A stretch of 64,000 nucleotides of DNA from Nansenia antarctica (taxonomy: Eukaryota > Chordata > Actinopteri > Argentiniformes > Microstomatidae). How positions within the stretch are numbered: the first letter of the stretch is position 1; each line of letters starts with the position of its first letter. The position numbers and the translations under genes are program-made. Shown piece after piece: positions 46,381 to 55,869 of the stretch. A model generated the notes under the pieces. It was given only the letters and a program-made list of their open reading frames with translations. It was not told where the DNA came from and searched no databases. The DNA lies in assembly GCA_963989245.1 (NCBI GenBank), contig CAXDII010000003.1, positions 310,001-374,000 on the forward strand. Direction: 5' to 3'.

Positions 46381-47333
46381 GGGAGGGCTTGATGGGGGAC
46401 CCCCCCCAGCTGCTTCCACTTATTGGCACTGGATTGATTCTGGAAGAACTGACCATGAACTCCCCCTGCCCTTCCTCGTCACACACGGCTGAGTCAGACC
46501 AGGATGTCAGGTGCTTCAGGTGGTTCCTGATGCTTAGTGAGGATGAAGAGAGCCTGGTGGGAAGGGATGAGGTGAGGGATGAGGAGAAAGAGCAGGACCA
46601 GGTAGAATGTGAAGAAGGGACAGAGATGGAACTAATAGAAAATAACAAACTTGGGACACAAACTCTGTGACCACTCAGAACACCAGTGGCGGGTCTGACC
46701 ACACGTCTTTGGACGGAAAGCCTAACCACTCACAGCTCCCCAACCAAAACTGCTATGAACACAACCACAACAACCATGTGCACTCAGAGCTTCATAAACT
46801 ATGAACAAGGTAAATAGCCTATTAGTAGATAATAATATGATGTGTACCAAACATGTCAGCTCTGCGGTGTTCTCTCGGCGGGACAGCCGGGTGAGGAACC
46901 AGAGCAGACCAGAGGAGGAAACACAGGTTAACCCCAACCTGATAACAACCACTGACATTGACCGGAACACGACCACCCTGCCCCAGCCAATGTGATACTG
47001 GTGACACCTCCCCCACAACCCTGCGCATGAACACAACAGTACCCAAAACATACATGGAGGCTGTGGGCCGGATATTGAAGATGAACAAGGGCAGCATTAA
47101 GATGCCAAGCATGGATGATGCTGTGGCGGAGGAACCCCAGAGGAAGGTGTTCAGGGCCAGAATGACAATGAAAAACAGTGATCGACAGCAACTGGGGTTT
47201 CTCCACACTACTCTCCCCCCCCGGTGCTCTGCGCCATCCCCACCCCAGCTCCTACCACTGGAAAATGGCAAGCACACTGAAGATGAAGCGCCCATGGAGT
47301 TGGGTGAAGAAAATGAAGGGATGGCAGAGGGAG

Positions 47334-48142
47334 TGTTGTGAATCCCTCTTCGGCTCCGCCCCCTCCTGCCTCGTTGGCGCTCGTTGAGCCTCATCAGGCT
47401 CAAGTGGAGACAGCTGGACCTTCCACAGCAGGTGGCTATCAACTCAGGAAGAGGCAGCCCTATAAAGAGCCCCAGAAACCTTCCTCCGACGCTTGATTAT
47501 TTTGACCCATGTGGTTAGTTGTTTGGCTCTACCTGTTGGCTATTCTAGTTCTAGTAAGTTTCACTTCCGAGTTTTGTTTGTTTGTTATTTTGTTAACTCT
47601 AGTTGTTTTCCTTGTTTACCCTCGCTCCCCAAAGGAACCTGCCTTCCCTGCCTAGACCCCTGCCTGCCTATCGACTACGTCTCCTGCCTATGCCCCAGCC
47701 TGCCTGCCGACTACTCCTCCTGCCTAACCCCCAGCCTGCCTGCCGACTAATCCCCCTGCCTAACCCCCCGCCCCCGTCTGCCTGCCGACATCCTCTCCTG
47801 CCTAACCCCCCCTTGCCTGCCTGCTGACTATTCCCCCTCTCTGCTCTGGACTGGTTAGTACACATACATATTTCAACACTTCACTCATCTACATATCTAC
47901 ACCACACTAGCTCTTGCACGCTAGACACTCACACTCAGACACATAGAGTACAGTCCCACTCACACCTCATTTACATTTTCTAGTTCTCTGGCATCCACAC
48001 ATTCCCCCCACTTAGGTCCCGTTAGAGTAGGTTTATTATTTTGTCCATTTGTTAATAAATCCTTTTATTGTTATTTGCCTCTTGTGTCCGTCTGTTCTGG
48101 GGTTCTGCCACACTTGACTCTTTTCCTAGTTACAACATAACA
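47334..48142 (+). mobile_element. Solo LTR in unit 2
   Basis: Same LTR at the same site as in unit 1, with a shorter C run and a few substitutions. The identical position shows that the LTR was copied together with the unit and not inserted twice. Confidence 0.88.
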
Positions 48143-49566
48143 GGGAGGGCTTGATGGGGGACCCCCCCAGCTGCTTCCACTTATTGGCACTGGATTGATT
48201 CTGGAAGAACTGACCATGAACTCCCCCTGCCCTTCCTCGTCACACACGGCTGAGTCAGACCAGGATGTCAGGTGCTTCAGGTGGTTCCTGATGCTTAGTG
48301 AGGATGAAGAGAGCCTGGTGGGAAGGGATGAGGAGAAAGAGCAGGACCAGGTAGAATGTGAAGAAGGGACAGAGATGGAACTAATAGAAAATAACAAACT
48401 TGGGACACAAACTCTGTGACCACTCAGAACACCAGAACACCAGTGGCGGGTCTGACCACACGTCTTTGGACGGAAAGCCTAACCACTCACAGCTCCCCAA
48501 CCAAAACTGCTATGAACACAACCACAACAACCATGTGCACTCAGAGCTTCATAAACTATGAACAAGGTAAATAGCCTATTAGTAGATAATAATATGATGT
48601 GTACCAAACATGTCAGCTCTGCGGTGTTCTCTCGGCGGGACAGCCGGGTGAGGAACCAGAGCAGACCAGAGGAGGAAACACAGGTTAACCCCAACCTGAT
48701 AACAACCACTGACATTGACCGGAACACGACCACCCTGCCCCAGCCAATGTGATACTGGTGACACCTCCCCCACAACCCTGCGCATGAACACAACAGTACC
48801 CAAAACATACATGGAGGCTGTGGGCCGGATATTGAAGATGAACAAGGGCAGCATTAAGATGCCAAGCATGGATGATGCTGTGGCGGAGGAACCCCAGAGG
48901 ACGGTGTTCAGGGCCAGAATGACAATGAAAAACAGTGATCGACAGCAACTGGGGTTTCTCCACACTACTCTCCCCCCCCGGTGCTCTGCGCCATCCCCAC
49001 CCCAGCTCCTACCACTGGAAAATGGCAAGCACACTGAAGATGAAGCGCCCATGGAGTTGGGTGAAGAAAATGAAGGGATGGCAGAGGGAGGGCTTGATGG
49101 GGGGACCCCCCCCAGCTGCTTCCACTTATTGGCACTGGATTGATTCTGGAAGAACTGACCATGAACTCCCCCTGCCCTTCCTCGTCACACACGGCTGAGT
49201 CAGACCAGGATGTCAGGTGCTTCAGGTGGTTCCTGATGCTTAGTGAGGATGAAGAGAGCCTGGTGGGAAGGGATGAGGTGAGGGATGAGGAGAGGGGTGA
49301 GGAGAAAGAGCAGGACCAGGTAGAATGTGAAGGGACAGAGATGGAACTAATAGAAAATAACAAACTTGGGACACAAACTCTGTGACCACTCAGAACACCA
49401 GAACACCAGTGGCGGGTCTGACCACACGTCTTTGGACGGAAAGCCTAACCACTCACAGCTCCCCAACCAAAACTGCTATGAACACAACCACAACAACCAT
49501 GTGCACTCAGAGCTTCATAAACTATGAACAAGGTAAATAGCCTATTAGTAGATAATAATATGATGT

Positions 49567-49976
49567 TGTTACACACCCGAAGGTAGTAACAAATAAGGGA
49601 GTCCACACATGCGTTTAAATGATACAATTAAAGTTTTATTTACTAAATGAACCAAAATAAACTAAATAACATGTATATGATTATGGATAAGAATCAGTAG
49701 TGTATGCCATGAGTGAATGGTTGTAGAATGTATGTTGTATGTGTAAGGTGTATGAATGTATGTAGTGTAAAACTAAAAGGCCCCAAAAACCAGGTACCCA
49801 GAGACCTTACCAACAGAACCCAAATCATAAGGAAGAGAGAGAGAGCTGAGGACACCCCTCTCATATATACATCCCCAGCTCCCCAAACCCAGGTGACACC
49901 ACTCAACCTAACGACCCACCCACTCTGCCCAGGCTCCAGCCACAGCCAATATGCAGGCAGAGTGGGAGGCGTCACA
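49567..49976 (+). mobile_element. Second type of solo LTR
   Basis: Starts TGTTACACACCCG and ends GAGGCGTCACA, with ATGT duplicated at 49563-49566 and 49977-49980. The other units show ATGATGTGTACC without the insert. At 410 bp it is unrelated to the 820-bp LTR. Confidence 0.85.
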
Positions 49977-50381
49977 ATGTGTACCAAACATGTCAGCTCT
50001 GCGGTGTTCTCTCGGCGGGACAGCCGGGTGAGGAACCAGAGCAGACCAGGAGGAAACACAGGTTAACCCCAACCTGATAACAACCACTGACATTGACCGG
50101 AACACGACCACCCTGCCCCAGCCAATGTGATACTGGTGACACCTCCCCCACAACCCTGCGCATGAACACAACAGTACCCAAAACATACATGGAGGCTGTG
50201 GGCTCTAAGAAATCAAAAATATGGGCTGATGCAATGAAGGAGGAGATGAACTCTTTAACAGAGAATGAGACTTTCAGTCTGACCACACTACCAAAGGGCA
50301 AGAAAGCAGTGGGAGGACGTTGGGTATATGCAGTAAAAGAAAGCCCAGATGGGTCTGTAAGAGCCAGAGTCATATAAGAGG

Positions 50382-51227
50382 ATGATTCCCTCAAAGAGCC
50401 TGACAGCGAATACATCCGTCAGTGCTATGCTGAAATACTGGGAGGAAAGAAGTATTTCTATGCCCCAGCAGTCTGTGAGGACTTCCTATACTGGATGGAT
50501 GACTGTTCCCCACCTCAAGCCAGCTTCAGTGGCTCAGGTGACCACCTCAATCCAGCCCGGAGCCTCAGGTGACGCAGGCCTTGAAAGCATGGTGTGGGAG
50601 CCCATGGTGAAAATGGACTCGGCTACTCTTCAACTCCTGCTGGAGTTGGAAGAGGAACATGAGGAGAGCGGTTCTGTTACCAGCCTGGTCCACCCTGGTG
50701 AGGACCTTGTCAAGCCTGTGGTCGTGGTTGACACCAGCCTGCTCCAGGCAAGTGAGGACCTCAAGTGCAGCCAGCCTGCAGCCAGTCTGCTTCAGCCTAA
50801 CCAGGACCTCAAGTCTGCTGCAGTTTTTGACACCACCCTGGTCAAACATGAGGAGAGCGGTTCTGTTACCAGCCTGGTCCACCCTGGCGAGGACCTTGTC
50901 AAGCCTGTGGTCGTGGTTGACACCAGCCTGCTCCAGGCAAGTGAGGACCTCAAGTGCAGCCAGCCTGCAGCCAGTCTGCTTCAGCCTAACCAGGACCTCA
51001 AGTCTGCTGCAGTTTTTGACACCACCCTGGTCAAGCCTACTAAGACGAAAGGGAGAAAGAGAGGAGGTGGATGCTTCTGTGGCCTCTGGAGTGCCATTCG
51101 AAGAGGTCGAGGAAAAGACAAATCTGCTAAGGTCATGGCTGACAAGACAGAGGAATGTATCCAGACCTCATATCACATATCACATATCTCATATCACAGC
51201 CCCGGGGCCGAGCTGCCGATCTGGTGA
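50382..51227 (+). CDS. Unrecognised ORF with a duplicated 62-residue block
   Basis: 281 codons, beginning at a non-ATG or near the Met in SAMLKYWEE. The segment EESGSVTSLVHPGEDLVKPV to AAVFDTTLVK occurs twice in tandem (about 50662-50845 and 50848-51031), nearly identical. The C-terminal part is basic and cysteine-rich (GRKRGGGCFCGLW). A second frame at the start (YIRQCYAEILGG, YFYAPAVCEDFLYW) looks more protein-like than the given one, so the start is uncertain. With AATAAA and an A run following, this looks like a retrocopy of an mRNA. I cannot name the gene. Confidence 0.35.
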   Translation: MIPSKSLTANTSVSAMLKYWEERSISMPQQSVRTSYTGWMTVPHLKPASVAQVTTSIQPGASGDAGLESMVWEPMVKMDSATLQLLLELEEEHEESGSVTSLVHPGEDLVKPVVVVDTSLLQASEDLKCSQPAASLLQPNQDLKSAAVFDTTLVKHEESGSVTSLVHPGEDLVKPVVVVDTSLLQASEDLKCSQPAASLLQPNQDLKSAAVFDTTLVKPTKTKGRKRGGGCFCGLWSAIRRGRGKDKSAKVMADKTEECIQTSYHISHISYHSPGAELPIW

Positions 51228-51416
51228 ACTGTGCAAACCTCTCACGGTTGCAGGCATCTACTGTGATGCTTTTGTTTGGTTTATTTTTCCCACCCAACAC
51301 CTATCCTTTACCCCCAACACCCCAACCCCCTGTCTCTGCCCCACCACAATTCATGTATTCTTTTACTCCATTTATATATTTATATAAATAAAATGTTTTC
51401 ATTGCAAAAAAAAAAA

Positions 51417-51463
51417 CGCCTGTCACGCGGGAGACCGGGGTTCAATTCCCCGACGGGGAGCCA
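51417..51463 (+). pseudogene. tRNA-Asp 3' half ending in CCA
   Basis: The sequence from GCCTGTCACGCGGG to the T-arm and CGACGGGGAG is the 3' part of tRNA-Asp (anticodon loop CTGTCAC), directly followed by CCA. It comes right after the A run of the retrocopy. Confidence 0.8.
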
Positions 51464-51535
51464 TCCTCGTTAGTATAGTGGTCAGTATCCCTGCTTGTCA
51501 CGCAGGAGACCAGGGTTCGATTCCCTGACGTGGAG
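51464..51535 (+). tRNA. tRNA-Asp(GUC)-like
   Basis: 72 bases with a tRNA-Asp fold: box A-like TAGTATAGTGGTCAG, anticodon stem CCTGC/GCAGG with GTC in the loop, T-arm CAGGG/CCCTG with TTCGATT. The acceptor stem TCCTCGT/ACGTGGA has one T-T mismatch, so function is doubtful. It starts directly after the CCA of the partial copy and is itself followed by CCA. Confidence 0.8.
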
Positions 51536-52345
51536 CCACGCAATGGCGCTGAGTTTGTTGTTGTTATCGTTTTATACCAGTGATTAAGCCAAATGGAATG
51601 TGGCACATTCGTAACGCAATAAAGGTTTTTTATGCAGCAAACCAATGACTACGGATCGTGTATAACCAACAGAACACATCAAACTAGAACGCACGGCGCG
51701 TCAACCAGAGTCCGCGGGTTAGCATCTCAGTAGCACAGTATTAGACTGTGCTCCTTTAACAGGGTCTGAGACTTTTAAAGCCAGATATGTAGCAAAAGGC
51801 TATGGTCAAGTGGAAGGAATTGATTACAAGGAAACTTTTTCACCGACAGCCAATATGACTTCTGTACGAACATTGATGCAGGTGGCTGTACAGGAGGATC
51901 TTATCCTACACCAAATGGATGTGAAAACTGCTTACCTCCATGCACCGATTGATTGTGAGGTATACATGGAACAGCCCAAAGGTTTTGAGGAAAAATCAAA
52001 AACAGGAGAACACTTAGTGTGCAAACTCAACAAGTCATTGTATGGTTTAAAGCAATCCGGGCGTAACTGGAACAAGTTATTGCATGATCATCTTACAGAA
52101 AATGGGTTTGTGCAAAATGATGCTGACCATTGTGTCTACATTGACAGGGAGAACAAACGTTGAGTCTGTACGAGCTTGTTTGTAGGCTACAGTAAGTAGC
52201 CATTAGTTGCGATCTGGACACCCCTTTGTTTAGTAAGTCAGGGCCAGAGCTCTGGATAGCTAAGCTAACTGCTAAGCCCAAACAAACCCAGTTGGTACTG
52301 GGGGTTAGGTTAGGTTGGTAGTTTAACAGGCTTAGTGTTTGTAGC

Positions 52346-52735
52346 ATGGCGACTCCTCCGGCCCAGGAGAAGAGCGAGAGGAAGTTTGCTGCCAAGGAAG
52401 AGAACAGGCAGCTGTCCAGCATCATGGGAGTCATGAACAACCTCAGGAAACAGGGAACCCTGTGTGATGTGTCTCTGGTGGTGCAGGGGAGACATTTCCC
52501 TGCTCACAGAGTGGTGCTCGCTGCAGCCAGCCACTTCTTCAGCCTCATGTTTACCACCAGTATGCTGGAGTCGACCTCTCATGAGGTGGAGCTGAAGAGT
52601 GCTGAGCCAGAGATCATTGAGCTGCTGGTGGAGTTCATCTACACAGCACGGATCTCAGTAAACAGCAGTAACGTCCAGTCCCTGTTGGACGCAGCCAACC
52701 AGTACCAGATAGAGCCCGTCAAGAAGATGTGCTTG
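52346..52735 (+). pseudogene. klhl7: klhl7 5' exon, truncated copy
   Basis: ATG at 52346. Encodes the Kelch-like 7 start: LSSIMGVMNNLRKQGTLCD, FPAHRVVLAAASHFFSLMF and NVQSLLDAANQYQIEPVKKM, which is the BTB domain. At 52735 it breaks into unrelated sequence, which adds a Leu and a stop (KKMCL). The preceding 580 bp are also duplicated at 54276. KLHL7 is the substrate adaptor of a Cullin-3 ubiquitin ligase; this piece lacks BACK and Kelch repeats. Confidence 0.9.
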
Positions 52736-52795
52736 TAGCACTACCACATCAGCTTACCTCTACATCCCAACAACAATCTAAGAAGAAATAAATAA

Positions 52796-52829
<34 letters not shown>
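52796..52829. repeat. ATT microsatellite
   Basis: About eleven ATT units right after the junction sequence (52738-52783) that recurs at 60817-60861. Confidence 0.95.
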
Positions 52830-53031
52830 GGACGTAGCAGTATTCAGTCTCACGCTTCAATTTTCAAAACCTTCCGCTTCCATGATCTCGCGAGACAGAA
52901 CCGGAGTTCGTTCGAATTTTTCACCAACTGCCGTTTAGCGTCAGACAGACTCGGTGTTTGCGAGTAGCTCCATCTCACACAGTTATATCACTAGTAACTA
53001 TAATAGATAATTATCAAACAAAGTTCAGACG

Positions 53032-53117
53032 ATGGCGACCTGTTCCCCAGAGCCACCTCCTCCTCCGGGTGAGGATGAAGATGTTCGTGAAGAAACGACA
53101 CCGAGTGGTGCATATAA
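53032..53117 (+). CDS. First exon of an unrecognised gene
   Basis: ATG at 53032 opens 28 codons rich in Pro and Glu (SPEPPPPPGEDEDVREETTP) and ends GCATATAA|GTGAGT. The upstream 150 bp are relatively CpG-rich (TCGCGAGACAG), as around a promoter. The gene is not recognised, and no downstream exon in the same phase was found. It could be a stand-alone first exon moved with the duplicated segments. Confidence 0.4.
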
Positions 53118-53525
53118 GTGAGTATATGAGGGAGTATATAAGTGAGTATATGAGGGAGTATATGAGTGAGTATATGAGGGAGTATATGAGGGAGTATATG
53201 AGGGAGTATATGAGGGAGTATATGAGGGAGTATATGAGGGAGTATATGAGGGAGTATATGAGGGAGTATATGAGGGAGTATATGAGTGAGTATATGAGGG
53301 AGTATATGAGGGAGTATATGAGGGAGTATATAAGTGAGTATATGAGTGAGTATATGAGGGAGTATATGAGGGAGTATATGAGGGAGTATATGAGGGAGTA
53401 TATGAGTGAGTATATAAGTGAGTATATGAGTGAGTATATGAGGGAGTATATAAGTGAGTATATGAGTGAGTATATGAGGGAGTATATGAGGGAGTATATG
53501 AGGGAGTATATGAGTATATGAGTAT
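53110..53525 (+). repeat. 12-bp minisatellite beginning at a splice donor
   Basis: Some 34 units of GAGGGAGTATAT, with GAGTGAGTATAT and AAGTGAGTATAT variants. The first unit is the donor itself (ATATAA|GTGAGTATAT). No stop occurs in the unit frame, so an artificial reading frame runs through it. Confidence 0.95.
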
Positions 53526-53716
53526 ATTTATTGTTTTCTTGCCATTTGCCTAAAACACATGTTGTGTGTCCAAGTAATGATGCCGTAGTTCACTTGGCGG
53601 TTTGTCGCGCGAGTGAACATACGAATTTAAATGCAAGCCGTGCTAACAATCAACACAGTCCTAAGATAATAATACTTTTTTTTAAAAGAACGAGACATAA
53701 ATCGACATAAATAGCG

Positions 53717-54676
53717 TGTGACCACTCAGAACACCAGAACACCAGTGGCGGGTCTGACCACACGTCTTTGGACGGAAAGCCTAACCACTCACAGCTCCCC
53801 AACCAAAACTGCTATGAACACAACCACAACAACCATGTGCACTCAGAGCTTCATAAACTATGAACAAGGTAAATAGCCTATTAGTAGATAATAATATGAT
53901 GTGTACCAAACATGTCAGCTCTGCAGTGTTCTCTCGGCGGGACAGCCGGGTGAGGAACCAGAGCAGACCAGAGGAAAAAACACAGGTTAACCCCAACCTG
54001 ATAACAACCACTGACATTGACCGGAACACGACCACCCTGCCCCAGCCAATGTGATACTGGTGACACCTCCCCCACAACCCTGCGCATGAACACAACAGTA
54101 CCCAAAACATACATGGAGGCTGTGGGCTCTAAGAAATCAAAAATATGGGCTGATGCAATGAAGGAGGAGATGAACTCTTTAACAGAGAATGAGACTTTCA
54201 GTCTGACCACACTACCAAAGGGCAAGAAAGCAGTGGGAGGACGTTGGGTATATGCAGTAAAAGAAAGCCCAGATGGGTCTGAGACTTTTAAAGCCAGATA
54301 TGTAGCAAAAGGCTATGGTCAAGTGGAAGGAATTGATTACAAGGAAACTTTTTCACCGACAGCCAATATGACTTCTGTACGAACATTGATGCAGGTGGCT
54401 GTACAGGAGGATCTTATCCTACACCAAATGGATGTGAAAACTGCTTACCTCCATGCACCGATTGATTGTGAGGTATATATGGAACAGCCCAAAGGTTTTG
54501 AGGAAAAATCAAAAACAGGAGAACACTTAGTGTGCAAACTCAACAAGTCATTGTATGGTTTAAAGCAATCCGGGCGTAACTGGAACAAGTTATTGCATGA
54601 TCATCTTACAGAAAATGGGTTTGTGCAAAATGATGCTGACCATTGTGTCTACATTGACAGGGAGAACAAACGTTGA
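53717..54676 (+). pseudogene. Copia reverse transcriptase, copy 2 (uninterrupted)
   Basis: It begins with the end of the tandem unit (CCACTCAGAACACCAG), then SSAVFSRRDSRVRNQ. After a frame change the RT runs open from about 54080 to 54676: KTYMEAVGSKKSKIWADAM, GGRWVYAVK, ARYVAKGYGQVEGIDYKE, DVKTAYLHAPI, LNKSLYGLKQSGRNWNKLL. The catalytic motif and RNase H are missing. Confidence 0.88.
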
Positions 54677-54858
54677 GTCTGTACGAGCTTGTTTGTAGGC
54701 TACAGTAAGTAGCCATTAGTTGCGATCTGGACACCCCTTTGTTTAGTAAGTCAGGGCCAGAGCTCTGGATAGCTAAGCTAACTGCTAAGCCCAAACAAAC
54801 CCAGTTGGTACTGGGGGTTAGGTTAGGTTGGTAGTTTAACAGGCTTAGTGTTTGTAGC

Positions 54859-55290
54859 ATGGCGACTCCTCCGGCCCAGGAGAAGAGCGAGAGGAAGTTT
54901 GCTGCCAAGGAAGAGAACAGGCAGCTGTCCAGCATCATGGGAGTCATGAACAACCTCAGGAAACAGGGAACCCTGTGTGATGTGTCTCTGGTGGTGCAGG
55001 GGAGACATTTCCCTGCTCACAGAGTGGTGCTCGCTGCAGCCAGCCACTTCTTCAGCCTCATGTTTACCACCAGTATGCTGGAGTCGACCTCTCATGAGGT
55101 GGAGCTGAAGAGTGCTGAGCCAGAGATCATTGAGCTGCTGGTGGAGTTCATCTACACAGCACGGATCTCAGTAAACAGCAGTAACGTCCAGTCCCTGTTG
55201 GACGCAGCCAACCAGTACCAGATAGAGCCCGTCAAGAAGATGTGCGTGGAGTTCCTCAAAGAACAGATCGACGCCACCAACTGTCTGGGT
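54859..55290 (+). CDS. klhl7: Kelch-like protein 7, first coding exon (BTB domain)
   Basis: ATG at 54859. 144 codons: an N-terminal charged start (PPAQEKSERKFAAKEENRQ), then BTB from about residue 40 (TLCDVSLVVQGRHFPAHRV to ANQYQIEPVKKMCVEFLK), ending EQIDATNCLG at GT|AAGACC, a normal donor. KLHL7 pairs with Cullin-3 through BTB to ubiquitinate substrates. No BACK or Kelch exon follows before the window end, since other elements occupy the following DNA. The stretch before ATG and 580 bp of Copia DNA are shared with the copy at 52346. Confidence 0.9.
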
Positions 55291-55869
55291 AAGACCTGCT
55301 CTGTCAGCCTCAGCTCTATAACCACTACCTAAGCTCTACACCGCCAAGACTCCTGCAGGGCCTCCACGCGGCCACACACGGTAACTGGGACCTTGCGGTC
55401 CCAGGCTAATCTGTGGGGGATCTCGGAGTACAGGGGCCCCCAGAGAGATGGCGCGCAGGCCCACCGGTGTGTGGACACGCCCTGGCGCCTCTCACCCCTG
55501 TCCCAGCTATGGGTCAAATACTCCAGCTATGGGCCAAATAGCCCCAGCTATGGGTCAAATAGCCCCACTGCCTTGTGGGCCTATTCATAGCTTTCAGTCA
55601 CGTGGTTTCTTCCCTAGCAACCACCAACCTGACGGGCAAAAAGTATCATAGCAACATCGCTCAACATGGCTGCCTACTATTTAGACCACCTCACTCATGA
55701 AGAACTATCAAGATACACGACGGTGATAGGAGTGGAGGATTGACACCATTCAAATAGTGTTGGATTCCCTGTCTTCTACTCTATCCGGACACGTTGGAAT
55801 TATTTTCCTAACCCCCGGAGAATCAAAGTTATTGACCTGCAAAGGGTGCCTCCTTGACCGGCTTTTCCC

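Larger units (their letters stand above)
45002..49567 (+). repeat. Tandem array of a Copia-derived unit (three units and start of a fourth)
   Basis: The unit starts at ACCATGTGCACTCAGAGCTT. Starts are near 45002, 46775, 48532 and 49496, so periods are about 1773, 1757 and 964 bp. The long units differ from the short one only by a solo LTR. The unit itself (about 950 bp) holds SSAVFSRRDSRVRNQ (a Copia pre-RT segment), then an unrecognised open stretch (GSIKMPSMDDAVAEE...ENEGMAEG) and another acidic one (TAESDQDVRCFRWFLMLSED). Units are nearly identical. Confidence 0.85.
50356..51761 (+). mobile_element. Insertion with GGGTC duplication: retrocopy joined to tRNA-Asp
   Basis: It starts TGTAAGAGCC and ends CTCCTTTAACA, flanked by GGGTC at 50351-50355 and 51762-51766. 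It contains an open frame, an AATAAA at 51387-51392 with an 11-A run 14 bases later, a partial and a complete tRNA-Asp, and a last 220 bp with a small inverted repeat (AGCACAGT...ACTGTGCT). The ends and the duplication look LTR-like, but no terminal direct repeats are seen; the origin is unclear. Confidence 0.7.
50175..52163 (+). pseudogene. Copia reverse transcriptase, copy 1, split by an insertion
   Basis: 50203-50355 encodes SKIWADAMKEEMNSL, VGGRWVYAVK and the start of the RT domain. The 1.4-kb insert at 50356-51761 follows, then 51767-52163 continues with FKARYVAKGYGQVEG, YKETFSPTANM and MDVKTAYLHAPI to YIDRENKR and a stop. This is the RVT_2-type RT of Copia. It ends just before the catalytic YxDD block, where sequence changes to klhl7 upstream DNA. 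Confidence 0.85.

Noticed and set aside
45561..48142. Complete LTR retrotransposon with two LTRs and internal genes
   Set aside because: Each LTR copy has its own flanking GGGAG and the DNA between is the tandem unit; no gag or pol belonging to this LTR.
53100..53521. Frame of REYMREYMSEYM repeats joined to the exon at 53032
   Set aside because: The donor at 53118 and the 12-bp array explain it; no independent sign of a protein. It is also in a different frame from the ATG at 53032.
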